This document shows positions 1 through 8,047 of a stretch of DNA of 13,477 nt, one piece after another. The stretch comes from Acholeplasmatales bacterium. Lineage in GTDB: Bacteria; Bacillota_I; Bacilli_A; Izemoplasmatales; Hujiaoplasmataceae. The notes beneath the pieces were generated by a model. That model was not told the DNA's origin. It worked only from the letters and a program-made list of their open reading frames with translations, and did no database searches. The position numbers and the translations under genes are program-made. The number at the start of each line of letters is the position of its first letter. Positions within the stretch are counted from its first letter, which is position 1. Where the stretch lies: contig DMTN01000058.1 in assembly GCA_003477305.1 (NCBI GenBank), positions 47,653 through 61,129 of the forward strand, read 5' to 3'.

Positions 1-616
1 CCGCCTCGAGAAGGATCGACACGACGACCGACAGGACGATGATGAAGATGAGCTGAAAGAAGTTCAGATTGATGCCGAGGAACTTCGCGTTGCCTTCTTC
101 AAAGCTAACCGAGATGATCTGCCGGAAGAACAGAACATAAAGCAGGATGACGACGACCATCGTGATGGCGATCACGACGATGTAGTAGTCGGTGACCGTC
201 AAAATCGAGCCGAAGAGGTAGTTGTAGAGCGAGCCGGTCTTCTTTGAAAGCGAGAAGAACATCGCGCTCACGGCGGTCCCGAGGCTCATCACGATCGGCA
301 TCGAGATCTCTTTATAGGATTTGTAATACCGTCGGAAAATTTCGATCAGAAGACCGCCGACGACGGAGAAAAAAATGCCCAGAAAAAGCGGTCTATCGGC
401 GAAGATCTCGTTACCGAGCGAATAAGACAGGAAGAGCGAAAGGGAGATGCCGACGAGCGAGAAATGCCCAAGCGTGTCGGCGATGAAGGAAAGGCGGCGG
501 ATGATGACGATCGAACCGATGAGGGGCGCGAGGACGCCGAGCATGACGCCGGCGAGAAACGCGCGCTGCATGAACGATTCGGTGAAGAGGTCGCTGAAGA
601 AGGACAGGGTGATCAT
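1..616 (-). CDS. Metal ABC transporter permease, ABC-3 (ZnuB/MntB) family, C-terminus cut by window edge
   Basis: Membrane subunit of an ABC importer for a divalent metal, probably zinc or manganese. I translated the reverse strand from the ATG at 616: the frame stays open for 205 codons to the window edge, so the end is missing. The protein is strongly hydrophobic with several membrane spans. Around residues 44-58 it reads FIADTLGHFSLVGIS, which resembles the conserved segment of the ABC-3 permease family (compare D-x-L-x-H-x-x-L-x-G in ZnuB). The start overlaps the stop of the ATPase gene in an ATGA arrangement, so the two are translationally coupled and share the promoter near 1309-1338. 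A substrate-binding lipoprotein would be expected nearby; it is not in the window and may lie beyond the left edge. Family assignment is firm; the metal cannot be told from sequence. Confidence 0.88.
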   Translation of the reverse strand, partial: MITLSFFSDLFTESFMQRAFLAGVMLGVLAPLIGSIVIIRRLSFIADTLGHFSLVGISLSLFLSYSLGNEIFADRPLFLGIFFSVVGGLLIEIFRRYYKSYKEISMPIVMSLGTAVSAMFFSLSKKTGSLYNYLFGSILTVTDYYIVVIAITMVVVILLYVLFFRQIISVSFEEGNAKFLGINLNFFQLIFIIVLSVVVSILLEA

Positions 617-1284
617 GCGATTTCCTCCGTCGGCGGCGGGAGCGGCCGGGCCTTATAGGTATATTCAAGGCTCGGGTCCAGATGCAGTTCGTGCGTATAG
701 TCGAGTTCGTCAAGCGTCTGTTCGTGGCTGATCAGGAGGATCGTCACGCCTTCCGCGTGAAGCCGGTTGACCGTCTTGCGGAAGTACTCGACGTTCTTGC
801 GGTCGATCGAGGCGGTCGGCTCGTCGAGGATCAACAGGCGCGGATGGTTGAGCATCGCGCGGACGACGAAGACGCGCTGGATCTGTCCGCCGGAAAGGCT
901 GTTGATCGAGTCGTTCATATTCTCGAGAATACCCATGTCGTCGAGCAGTTTCAGTTTCAGCGCTTCGGACGTCTTGCGCAGTTTGGAGACCGAGAGGATT
1001 TCCGAAACGGTGATCGGGAATTCGTAGTTGAAGTCGTCGAACTTCTGCGGCACGTAGCCGATGTCGGTCCACTTCTTGAAGTAGTTGATGTCTTCGTGGT
1101 TATAGAAGATGAGGCCGTTCGAGACGGAATTGATGCCGAGAAGGCACTTGACCAAGGTTGATTTGCCGGACCCGTTTTTCCCGCTGACGACGACGAAATC
1201 GCCTGGCTTGATGGTCAGGGAAAGGTCGTGGAGGACGACTTTATGGCCGTATGCGAACGTCAGATTGTTGATGTCGATGAGCAT
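613..1284 (-). CDS. Metal ABC transporter ATP-binding protein (ZnuC/MntA-like)
   Basis: Cytoplasmic ATPase of 223 residues that powers the ABC-3 permease encoded immediately after it. All nucleotide-binding motifs are visible in order: Walker A GKNGSGKST (residues 35-43), Q-loop glutamine in YVPQ (80), signature LSGGQ (130-134), Walker B LLILDEP (150-156) and switch histidine in ISHE (187). Length and order fit the small ATPases of zinc/manganese importers. The ATG at 1284 is preceded by a purine-rich Shine-Dalgarno GAGGTGAGGA, which supports this start. The stop TGA overlaps the permease start. It reads away from tmk and has its own extended -10 promoter. The substrate metal (zinc, manganese or iron) is not resolved; no regulator gene is visible next to it. 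Confidence 0.92.
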   Translation of the reverse strand: MLIDINNLTFAYGHKVVLHDLSLTIKPGDFVVVSGKNGSGKSTLVKCLLGINSVSNGLIFYNHEDINYFKKWTDIGYVPQKFDDFNYEFPITVSEILSVSKLRKTSEALKLKLLDDMGILENMNDSINSLSGGQIQRVFVVRAMLNHPRLLILDEPTASIDRKNVEYFRKTVNRLHAEGVTILLISHEQTLDELDYTHELHLDPSLEYTYKARPLPPPTEEIA

Positions 1285-1308
1285 GTCCTCACCTCGCCTT
1301 CTTCGTCT

Positions 1309-1338
1309 ATTGTATCACAGCGTCGGGATTTATTGAAA
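1309..1338 (-). promoter_or_regulatory. Predicted sigma-A promoter for the metal ABC operon
   Basis: Reading the minus strand, TTTCAA (1338-1333) is followed after 18 bases by TACAAT (1314-1309), preceded by TGA to give an extended -10 (TGATACAAT). It lies about 25 bases upstream of the ATPase start codon. The -35 is weak; the extended -10 is the main support. Confidence 0.6.
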
Positions 1339-1346
1339 CAATAATG

Positions 1347-1375
1347 TTCAAAAATCGCCCCGTTTGTGAGATAAT
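1347..1375 (+). promoter_or_regulatory. Predicted sigma-A promoter for the tmk operon
   Basis: TTCAAA (1347-1352), a 17-base spacer and GATAAT (1370-1375), with TGA just before the -10 as an extended element. Transcription would begin near 1382, leaving a leader of under 20 bases before the ATG at 1400. It is the only promoter-like sequence I see ahead of the eight-gene run that follows. It is divergent from the ABC operon promoter, with 8 bases between the two -35 elements. Confidence 0.55.
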
Positions 1376-1399
1376 AAAAGGAAGAAGCAGGTGCATATC

Positions 1400-2032
1400 A
1401 TGACGGGAAAATTCGTGACGTTCGAAGGGACCGAAGGGTCCGGGAAAACATCCATCATCGCGCAGATCGAGACCTATTTCAAATCCAAAGGGTATCCCGT
1501 GCTCAGCACGCGCGAACCGGGCGGGATCCGCATCTCGGAAAAAATCCGCGACATCCTGCTCGACAAGAACCATACCGAGATGGATCCGCGTACCGAGGCG
1601 CTGCTCTTCGCCGCCTCGCGACGGCAGCATCTCGTCGAGAAAATCGCCCCCGCCCTCGCGCAGGGGATGCTCGTCCTCTGCGACCGCTATGTCGACAGCT
1701 CGCTCGTCTATCAGGGGATCGCCCGCGGCCTCGGCGTCGAGGAAGTCTTCACCATCAACAAGTTCGCGATCGAAGACGCCATGCCCGACCTCACCATCTT
1801 CATCGACGTCACACCCGACGTCGGCCTCGCCCGCGTCTTCAAGAACAAGAACCGCGAAGTCAACCGCCTCGACCTCGAGCAGCGCGACTTTTACAAGATG
1901 ATCTATGACGGCTATCAGCGTTTGATGCGCGCATATCCCGACCGCATCGTCGGCATCGCCGGCGAACGTCCGATCACCGACGTCGCCACTGACGCGATCC
2001 GCCTCATCGAAAAAACACTCGCGGAGAAGTGA
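1400..2032 (+). CDS. tmk: Thymidylate kinase (dTMP kinase)
   Basis: Phosphorylates dTMP to dTDP with ATP, an essential cytoplasmic step in dTTP supply. Counting from the ATG at 1400 the protein has 210 residues, normal for the family. Visible motifs are the P-loop GTEGSGKT (10-17), REPGG (38-42), the DRY segment CDRYVDSS (94-101) and an arginine-containing lid around RNREVNRLDLEQRD-like residues near 154-166. The P-loop lacks an arginine and the lid has arginines, as in type II enzymes. An in-frame GTG at 1391 is also possible; I prefer ATG 1400 because AGGTG at 1389-1393 is a well-spaced ribosome site for it, and the predicted transcript begins only at about 1382. It heads the operon; holB begins 4 bases after its stop. 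Confidence 0.95.
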   Translation: MTGKFVTFEGTEGSGKTSIIAQIETYFKSKGYPVLSTREPGGIRISEKIRDILLDKNHTEMDPRTEALLFAASRRQHLVEKIAPALAQGMLVLCDRYVDSSLVYQGIARGLGVEEVFTINKFAIEDAMPDLTIFIDVTPDVGLARVFKNKNREVNRLDLEQRDFYKMIYDGYQRLMRAYPDRIVGIAGERPITDVATDAIRLIEKTLAEK

Positions 2033-2036
2033 TCCG

Positions 2037-3050
2037 ATGGCCCTGATGGACTTCGAAACACTGTCTTTCTACCAACCCCGGGCGGGAACGGTGCTCAGAA
2101 ACGGGTTTGCGATGAACCGACTGTCGCACGCCTACATCTTCGAAGGCCCGCGCGGCACGAAGAAACTCGAAACCGCCTTCTTCTTCGCCAAGCGCCTGCT
2201 CTGCCAGCATCCCACCGAAACGGGTGACCCGTGCAACGCCTGCACCCACTGCAAGCGCATCATGCACGCATCCCATCCGAACGTCTTTCTGATCGAAGCC
2301 GAAGGCGAAGTCATCAAGGTCGACCAGATCCGCCGCATCGTCCAGGAATTCTCGAAGGCATCGCTTGAGGACGTCCCCCGCGTCTACATCGTGAACGACG
2401 CCCACAAGCTCAATCCGGAAGCCGGCAACACGCTTCTGAAAACGCTCGAGGAACCGGGCGCGGACATTTACGCCGTGCTCGTCACGGACAGTTACAACGC
2501 GCTCTTGAAAACGATCGCCTCGCGTTCGCAGGTGATCCATTTCACCGCCTTGGACAAGGACGTCGTGCGCGCCGACCTCGTCAAGTCGGGGGTCGATCCG
2601 ACCCTCGCCATGGTCATTCCGGAATACACCAACAACTTCGACGAGGCATGCCGCATCGGCGCCTCCGAGACGATGTCGGCCGCCTTCCGGCTCGTCCTCG
2701 AGCTCTTCGAGATGGCGGGGAAACCGAAAAAATCGATGGTTCTCGCACTTCGCGAGAAGCGTGACGAACTGCTACCCGACAAAGACGCGAAGGATTTCTT
2801 CCTGACGCTCATGATTCTGTACCAGAAGGATCTTCTGAACGCCAAACTGCGCCGCCTCGATCAGATCGTCTACCGCACCGAACTTGAAAAGCTGCAAAGA
2901 CTCGCCGAAACCACCACCCAGAAAACGATCCAAAACGGCCTCGAGCGGATGTTAACGCTCAAGTCCCGACTGCGCTTCAACATCAACAGCTGGCTCGCTT
3001 TCGATAGCTTGCTCGCCAACCTGGAAAGAGGTTTTTTAAATGCAATATAA
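2037..3050 (+). CDS. holB: DNA polymerase III delta-prime subunit
   Basis: Clamp-loader subunit that, with DnaX and HolA, opens the beta clamp on primed DNA. Of 337 residues, the N-terminal part resembles the AAA+ clamp-loader fold: LSHAYIFEGPRG (29-40), a four-cysteine zinc module (C56, C66, C69, C72), and KLNPEAGNTLLKTLEEP (124-140), which is strongly conserved in the DnaX/HolB family. The P-loop position reads GPRGTKKL, lacking the third glycine, and the SRC arginine-finger motif reads S162-R163-S164. A non-functional P-loop is normal in delta-prime; the Ser for Cys in SRC is a small deviation. The position after tmk matches Bacillus. ATG 2037 has GGAG at 2023-2026; the next in-frame ATG (2046) is spaced worse. 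The 3' end overlaps ricT by 11 bases, suggesting translational coupling. Confidence 0.94.
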   Translation: MALMDFETLSFYQPRAGTVLRNGFAMNRLSHAYIFEGPRGTKKLETAFFFAKRLLCQHPTETGDPCNACTHCKRIMHASHPNVFLIEAEGEVIKVDQIRRIVQEFSKASLEDVPRVYIVNDAHKLNPEAGNTLLKTLEEPGADIYAVLVTDSYNALLKTIASRSQVIHFTALDKDVVRADLVKSGVDPTLAMVIPEYTNNFDEACRIGASETMSAAFRLVLELFEMAGKPKKSMVLALREKRDELLPDKDAKDFFLTLMILYQKDLLNAKLRRLDQIVYRTELEKLQRLAETTTQKTIQNGLERMLTLKSRLRFNINSWLAFDSLLANLERGFLNAI

Positions 3051-3906
3051 AGTCGTATCGGTCAAATTCACCCGCATGGGAAAAAAATACTACTTCGACT
3101 GCGCCGGCTTCGACGTGAAAAAAGGCGACAGCGTCGTCGTCGAAACGATCCGCGGCACCGAACTCGGCTTCTGCGCCGAGGATCCGAAACTCGTGAGCGA
3201 AGCCGAACTCGTCTCGGCGCTCAAGCCGATCATCCGGATCGCCACCGGACATGATGTCGAGCAATACCAGCGCAATCAGGACGAACAGCCGGAAGCGATC
3301 AAGAAGTGTGCCGTGTACGTCGCCAAGAACCGGCTCGACATGAAACTGCTCAACTGCGAATACACGCTCGACCGATCGAAACTGATCATCTATTTCAACG
3401 CCGAAGGGCGCGTCGACTTCCGCGATCTCGTCAAGGATCTCGCCAACCAATTCCGCGTCCGCATCGAACTGCGCCAGGTGGGCAGCCGTGACGGCGCGCG
3501 CGTTTTGGGTGGCATCGGACCCTGCGGCCTCTTGACGTGCTGTACGACGTTCCTAGGCGATTTCGAGACCGTTTCCATCAAGATGGCGAAGAATCAGAAC
3601 CTGTCGCTCAATCCCACCAACATCTCCGGTCTATGCGGCAAACTCCTCTGCTGCATCCACTACGAGGATGCCAACTACAAGGAATATCGCCGGACGATGC
3701 CCAAGCTCGAAAGCTACGTGGATACCGCCGACGGTCGCGGCCGCGTCACCCAGCTGAACTTCCTCGCCCAGACGATGCGCGTCGATTTCGGGTTCGGCAA
3801 CCAGAAGATGTACAATGTCGCCGACACCAAGTTCGGTCAGCCCGCCGTCGTCGAGGAAGAGGCGCCGTCCGGTTCCGAAAAAGACCTCAAGGACCTCGAA
3901 GGCTGA
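3040..3906 (+). CDS. ricT: PSP1-domain protein RicT (YaaT), RNase Y regulatory complex subunit
   Basis: In Bacillus, RicT (YaaT) forms an iron-sulfur complex with RicA and RicF that steers RNase Y cleavage of mRNAs and affects sporulation, competence and biofilm formation. This 288-residue protein carries the PSP1 C-terminal domain with the expected cysteines: C162, C167 and C168 in GPCGLLTCC, then C199, C204 and C205 in GLCGKLLCC. The central stretch IIYFNAEGRVDFRDLVKDLANQF is also typical. The start at 3040 lies inside the last codons of holB, with an AGAGG ribosome site just before. The last 20 or so residues are acidic and low-complexity. Neighbours match the holB-yaaT-(yabA)-yabB order of B. 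subtilis, but yabA is missing. Its partners RicA and RicF are not in this window. Confidence 0.92.
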   Translation: MQYKVVSVKFTRMGKKYYFDCAGFDVKKGDSVVVETIRGTELGFCAEDPKLVSEAELVSALKPIIRIATGHDVEQYQRNQDEQPEAIKKCAVYVAKNRLDMKLLNCEYTLDRSKLIIYFNAEGRVDFRDLVKDLANQFRVRIELRQVGSRDGARVLGGIGPCGLLTCCTTFLGDFETVSIKMAKNQNLSLNPTNISGLCGKLLCCIHYEDANYKEYRRTMPKLESYVDTADGRGRVTQLNFLAQTMRVDFGFGNQKMYNVADTKFGQPAVVEEEAPSGSEKDLKDLEG

Positions 3907-3908
3907 CG

Positions 3909-4655
3909 ATGCCTCCCGTCTACCAGGTCAACGACCTGATGGGATATGAGGGACTTAAAATCGTCCAGCGCGAAGACATGTTCGCCTTCTCGCTCGATGC
4001 GGTCCTGCTCGCCGACTTCGTCTGTGTCTACAAGAAGACCGACGTGATCATGGATTTCGGCACCGGCAACGCGCCGATCCCGCTCTTTCTTTCGTTGAAG
4101 ACCGAAAAACCGATCATCGGCGTCGACATCCAGCCCGAGGCGATCGATCTCGCGAAACGGAGCGTCGAACTGAACGGACTCGCCGACCGCATCACGATCG
4201 TCGAAGCCGACATCAAGGAACTCCATAAGTTGTACGAATCCTCCTCGATCGACCTGATCACGTGCAATCCGCCGTTCTTCAAAGTTGCGCCCGACGGCGG
4301 CAACATGAACGCCGTCGAGGCCTTCACGATTGCCCGCCATGAGGTGAAGATCGACCTTGAGACCATCATCGTCCAGGCCAAGCGCCTGCTTTCGACGCTC
4401 GGTGTGCTCGCGTTGATCCACCGCGTCGACCGGCTCGAGGAACTGATCGTGCTGTTGAACAAGCACCGCTTCGCCGTCAAACGGCTCCGCTTCGTCTATC
4501 CGAAGCAGGGACGTCCCGCCCAGGCGGTCCTCGTCGAGGCGTTCGCCAACGGCAAGCCGGGCGGCCTCAAGATGCCCGAACCGCTCTTCATCTATGACGA
4601 AACGGGCGCCTACACGCCCGAGGTCCTCGCCATCTTCCGTACCGGAAAGAAGTGA
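3909..4655 (+). CDS. TrmN6/YabB-type tRNA1(Val) (adenine37-N6)-methyltransferase family protein
   Basis: SAM-dependent N6-adenine methyltransferase of the TrmN6/YabB group; the E. coli member modifies A37 of a valine tRNA, and the B. subtilis counterpart YabB sits in the same place in the operon. The 248-residue protein shows SAM motif I, DFGTGNAPIP (49-58), an acidic ribose-binding motif in GVDIQPEAIDLA (71-82), and the catalytic NPPFF (120-124) typical of N6-adenine methyltransferases. The N-terminal FAFSLDAVLLADF (25-37) is also a family hallmark. The ATG at 3909 lies 2 bases after the ricT stop with only a weak ribosome site (AAGG near 3899), so translation is probably coupled. The frame stays open far upstream but that part is a shadow of ricT. 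Exact tRNA target is inferred from family. Confidence 0.9.
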   Translation: MPPVYQVNDLMGYEGLKIVQREDMFAFSLDAVLLADFVCVYKKTDVIMDFGTGNAPIPLFLSLKTEKPIIGVDIQPEAIDLAKRSVELNGLADRITIVEADIKELHKLYESSSIDLITCNPPFFKVAPDGGNMNAVEAFTIARHEVKIDLETIIVQAKRLLSTLGVLALIHRVDRLEELIVLLNKHRFAVKRLRFVYPKQGRPAQAVLVEAFANGKPGGLKMPEPLFIYDETGAYTPEVLAIFRTGKK

Positions 4656-4659
4656 AACC

Positions 4660-5505
4660 ATGGAACGTCGCCAACATTACCAGAACGGCAAGCCGACCCT
4701 CTTTCTGATTTCCACGCCGATCGGCAACCTCGGCGACATGACCTTCCGCGCCGTCGACACGATCAAGGCGGTCGACATCCTCTACGCCGAAGACACCCGC
4801 GTCTCGCAGGTCCTCCTCCGCCATTTCGACATCAAGAAAACGCTCAGAAGCTACCACGAGCACAACAAGGCGACCGAAACCGCCGTCCTCGTCGGCTTTC
4901 TCCGCGAAGGCAAGCAGGTCGGCCTGATGACCGACGCCGGCATGCCGATCATCTCCGATCCCGGTTACGAAGCCGCCGTCGCGGCGTCCAAGGAAGGCTT
5001 CAACGTCGTCGCCCTGCCCGGGGCCAACGCCGCCCTGACGGGCCTTTCGATGTCGGGGATCGCCCCGCATCCGTTCCTTTTCTATGGCTTTCCCGACCAC
5101 AAGCAGGGGAAGCGTTTGAAAGAACTGACGGCGCTTGCGGATCGAACCGAAACGATTGTCTTCTATGAAGCGCCCCACCGGATGAAGGAAACGCTCACCG
5201 ATCTTTACCGCGCGTTCGGCGACCGCAAGGCCGCCGTACTCCGCGAAATCACGAAGAAATTCGAAGAAGCGATCTACGGCACGCTCGCCGAGCTCGCACT
5301 CGAAGAGGACTGGATCGGCGAGAACGTGATCGTCGTCGCCGGAGCCACCGGACACGACGCCCCCGCTCCCGTGATCCGGGTCCGGGAGAGCGTCGAGGCA
5401 CTGATCCGGGACGGATTGTCCCGGTCGGATGCGATGAAACAGGTGGCCGCTCGCATGGGGGTCACGAAAAGCGTCGTCTACAAGATGTATCTCGAACAGG
5501 AATGA
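4660..5505 (+). CDS. rsmI: 16S rRNA (cytidine1402-2'-O)-methyltransferase
   Basis: Adds the 2'-O-methyl group to C1402 in the decoding centre of 16S rRNA, using SAM. The 281-residue protein has the RsmI signature in order: STPIGNLGDMTFRAV, YAEDTR, GLMTDAGMPIISDPG, LPGANAALTGLSMSG, FYEAPHR and LREITKKFEE; it therefore belongs to the tetrapyrrole-methylase-fold family. The C-terminal 45 residues (SVEALIRDGLSRSDAMKQVAARMGV and on) resemble the small helical tail found in many RsmI proteins. I chose ATG 4660, 4 bases after the previous stop with GGAAAGAAG upstream; an earlier in-frame ATG (4594) lies inside trmN6 and would add unrelated residues. Position matches yabC (rsmI) of the Bacillus operon; the small yazA gene usually before it is absent. 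Confidence 0.95.
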   Translation: MERRQHYQNGKPTLFLISTPIGNLGDMTFRAVDTIKAVDILYAEDTRVSQVLLRHFDIKKTLRSYHEHNKATETAVLVGFLREGKQVGLMTDAGMPIISDPGYEAAVAASKEGFNVVALPGANAALTGLSMSGIAPHPFLFYGFPDHKQGKRLKELTALADRTETIVFYEAPHRMKETLTDLYRAFGDRKAAVLREITKKFEEAIYGTLAELALEEDWIGENVIVVAGATGHDAPAPVIRVRESVEALIRDGLSRSDAMKQVAARMGVTKSVVYKMYLEQE

Positions 5506-5529
5506 CATTACGATACGGGAGGTAATCCT

Positions 5530-6081
5530 ATGAAATTCGTCGCTTTGCTTGCGGATGGATACGAAGACATCGAAGCCCTCGGCACGACCGCCATCCTGCG
5601 GCGCGCCGGGTTCCAGGTGGATTTCGCGTCCGTGCTCGAAAAAGATGTCATCGTCGGATCGTTCGGCACCCGGGTGCTCGCCGATCTGCCGCTTTCGTCC
5701 GTCTCGGTCGCCGACTACGACGGCGTCTTCATCCCCGGCGGCGCCCAGTCGAAGACGCTTCGGGAAAACCAGACGGTTCTCCGACTCGTCAAGGAATGTG
5801 CGGAAACCGGGAAATGGCTCACCGCCATCTGCGCCGGTCCGACCGTGCTCGGGGTGTTGGGCCTGCTCGACGGCATCAAGTACACCAGCTATCCGAACAC
5901 CGACCTGTTCATGCCTTCGGGCATCCGGGTCATGAAGCCGGCGGTCACGTCGGGCAACATCATCACCGGCGCGGGCGCCGGATGCGTCACCGAATTCGCG
6001 CTCGAAATCATCCGTGCCGTCCTCGGCAAGGATAAGGCGCAGGACATCAAGAAACGGATCCTTTTCCGGGAATTCGAATAA
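5530..6081 (+). CDS. DJ-1/PfpI (ThiJ/YajL) family protein
   Basis: Member of the DJ-1/ThiJ/PfpI superfamily, 183 residues, single domain. The nucleophile elbow cysteine is C101 in TAICAGPTVLG and the conserved acidic partner is probably E15 in DGYEDIEA; GVFIPGG (65-71) is the usual glycine-rich strand turn. Most close relatives read AICAAP where this has AICAGP, a mild change next to the nucleophile. Proposed roles for the family (protein or nucleotide deglycase, chaperone, oxidative-stress protection) are debated, so I assign no reaction. It has the strongest ribosome site in the operon (GGGAGGTAA, 5518-5526) and the largest gap before it (24 bases), which may let it be expressed more strongly. 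A gene of this family is not part of the B. subtilis tmk-metS arrangement, so it was probably inserted here. Confidence 0.9.
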   Translation: MKFVALLADGYEDIEALGTTAILRRAGFQVDFASVLEKDVIVGSFGTRVLADLPLSSVSVADYDGVFIPGGAQSKTLRENQTVLRLVKECAETGKWLTAICAGPTVLGVLGLLDGIKYTSYPNTDLFMPSGIRVMKPAVTSGNIITGAGAGCVTEFALEIIRAVLGKDKAQDIKKRILFREFE

Positions 6082-6097
6082 AGTCAGGAGCATAACC

Positions 6098-8035
6098 ATG
6101 AAGACATTCTACATCACGACGCCGATTTACTATCCGAGCGGCAAATTCCACATCGGATCCGCCTATACCACATGTCTGTGCGACACGCTCGCCCGATACA
6201 AGAAACTGCAGGGGTACGATACCCGCTTTTTGACCGGCACCGACGAACACGGCCTCAAGATCCAGCAGGCCGCCGAAGCCGCCGGCAAGACGCCGCAACA
6301 GCACGTCGACTACATCGCCGGCCTCGCAAAGGACCTCTGGAAGACGCTTTCGATCGAAAACGACGATTTCATCCGCACCACCGAACCGCGCCACGAACAC
6401 GTCGTCGAGGGCATTTTCGAACGTCTCATCCAACAGGACGATATCTATCTCGGCGATTACTCCGGACATTACTGCGTCCAGTGCGAAGCCTATTTCACGG
6501 CGACCCAGATCAAGGAAGGCAACATCTGTCCGGACTGCGGCCGCGAGACCAAGATCGTCAAGGAACATACGTATTTTTTGCGCCTCTCGAAGTACGCCGA
6601 CCGGCTGCTTGCGTTCATCGCGGCGAACCCCGACTTCATCACGCCCGAAACGCGCAAGAACGAAGTCGTCGCCTTCATCAAATCCGGGTTGAACGACCTG
6701 TCCGTCTCGCGCACGTCGTTCGGCTGGGGCATCAAGGTATTGTCCGATCCGAAGCACGTGATCTACGTCTGGATCGACGCGCTTTCCAATTACATCAGCG
6801 CGCTCGGCTATACGACCCAGGATGACGGACTCTACCGGAAATATTGGATAAACGGCGACGAAGTGCTCCACGTCGTCGGGAAGGACATCCTTCGCTTCCA
6901 TGCGGTCTACTGGCCGATCATGCTGATGGCGCTTGACATCCCGATCAAGTTCCGCCTGTTCGCGCACGGCTGGTACATGATGAAGGACGGCAAGATGTCC
7001 AAATCGAAAGGCAACGTCATCTATCCCGAGCCGCTTGTCGCACGCTACGGCCTCGACGCCTTCCGCTATTACATCGTCAAGGAACTTCCCTATGGGAACG
7101 ACGGCGTCTTCACCCCCGAGGACTACATCGGACGCATCAACACCGACCTCGTGAACGACCTCGGAAACCTCGTTTCCCGGACCGTCGCGATGGCGAACAA
7201 GTATTTCGGCGGAATCGTCCGCAAGACCGAACATGCCCATGAGACCCGCAAATTCGAACTTGAACTGGAGAACGTCGCACTGGAAACAACGGCGGAATAT
7301 TTCCGTTCGATGGACGAATTCAAGGTCACCCAGGCGCTCGTCGCCAATAGCCGGCTCGTCGCCCGCACGAACAAGCTGATCGATGAGACGACGCCGTGGA
7401 ACCTCGCCAAAGATCCCGCCCTCAAGCCGGTCCTCGAAGCGACCCTCTATCATCTCCTCGAAGCGATCCGCATCGCGACGATCCTCTATCGTCCGGTCCT
7501 GATCGAATCGTGCGACAAGATCTTCGCCGCGCTCGGCGTCCCCGCCGTACGCCGCGGCTTTGACGCCGCCCGCTTCGGAATCACCGAATCCTATGTCGTC
7601 GCGAAGGAACTCGACCATCTCTTCCCGCGCCTCGACGCCGAGAAGGAAATCGAAGCCGTCAAGGCGATGATGAACCAGCAGAAGCCGGTCGAAATCCCGG
7701 CCGCCGTCCAAAAACCGGAAATCACGATCGACGAGTTCGCCAAACTCGAACTGCTCGTCGGCCATGTCAAGAACTGCATCAAGCATCCGAACGCCGCGAA
7801 GCTGTTGATCCTCTCCGTCGACACGGGCGACCGCGTCCGCCAGATCGTCTCGGGCATCGCCCAGTACTACAAGCCGGAAGAACTGATCGGCCGGCGCGTC
7901 GTCGTCGTCGCCAACCTCAAGCCGGTGAAACTCCGTGACGAACTTTCCGAGGGCATGATCCTCTGCGCCGAACGGGACAAGGGATTCGTACTCGTGGAAG
8001 CCCCCGACGCCCCCGCCGGCGCCGTCATCAGCTAG
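6098..8035 (+). CDS. metG: Methionine--tRNA ligase with C-terminal tRNA-binding domain
   Basis: Charges tRNA(Met) with methionine for initiation and elongation. The 645-residue class I synthetase shows PIYYPSGKFHIGSAY with the HIGH-type motif H18-I-G-S, a zinc knuckle with two Cys pairs (C126/C129 and C144/C147), and the second catalytic motif KMSKS (299-303). Residues from about 541 to the end form a Trbp111/EMAP-type OB-fold tRNA-binding domain (ITIDEFAKLELLVGHV onwards), so this is the long Bacillus MetS-like form that dimerises through its C-terminus. ATG 6098 is supported by CAGGAG at 6084-6089; a longer in-frame reading from 6014 would add basic residues overlapping the DJ-1 gene and is unlikely. 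metS follows rsmI closely in Bacillus too. No T-box leader is seen before it, so it is probably read from the operon promoter. Confidence 0.97.
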   Translation: MKTFYITTPIYYPSGKFHIGSAYTTCLCDTLARYKKLQGYDTRFLTGTDEHGLKIQQAAEAAGKTPQQHVDYIAGLAKDLWKTLSIENDDFIRTTEPRHEHVVEGIFERLIQQDDIYLGDYSGHYCVQCEAYFTATQIKEGNICPDCGRETKIVKEHTYFLRLSKYADRLLAFIAANPDFITPETRKNEVVAFIKSGLNDLSVSRTSFGWGIKVLSDPKHVIYVWIDALSNYISALGYTTQDDGLYRKYWINGDEVLHVVGKDILRFHAVYWPIMLMALDIPIKFRLFAHGWYMMKDGKMSKSKGNVIYPEPLVARYGLDAFRYYIVKELPYGNDGVFTPEDYIGRINTDLVNDLGNLVSRTVAMANKYFGGIVRKTEHAHETRKFELELENVALETTAEYFRSMDEFKVTQALVANSRLVARTNKLIDETTPWNLAKDPALKPVLEATLYHLLEAIRIATILYRPVLIESCDKIFAALGVPAVRRGFDAARFGITESYVVAKELDHLFPRLDAEKEIEAVKAMMNQQKPVEIPAAVQKPEITIDEFAKLELLVGHVKNCIKHPNAAKLLILSVDTGDRVRQIVSGIAQYYKPEELIGRRVVVVANLKPVKLRDELSEGMILCAERDKGFVLVEAPDAPAGAVIS

Positions 8036-8047
8036 GATCACGCCGCC

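Noticed and set aside
3537..3908. A longer N-terminus for the TrmN6-like methyltransferase
   Set aside because: The extra residues are an arginine-rich out-of-frame reading of ricT; family members begin about where ATG 3909 places the start.
6082..6097. Possible T-box riboswitch before metG
   Set aside because: The gap between the DJ-1 stop and metG is only 16 bases, too short for a T-box, and no terminator/antiterminator pair is present.
4588..6099. A 503-codon open frame on the minus strand opposite rsmI and the DJ-1 gene
   Set aside because: Same composition artefact; no ribosome site and no recognisable motif, while rsmI and the DJ-1 gene have complete family signatures.
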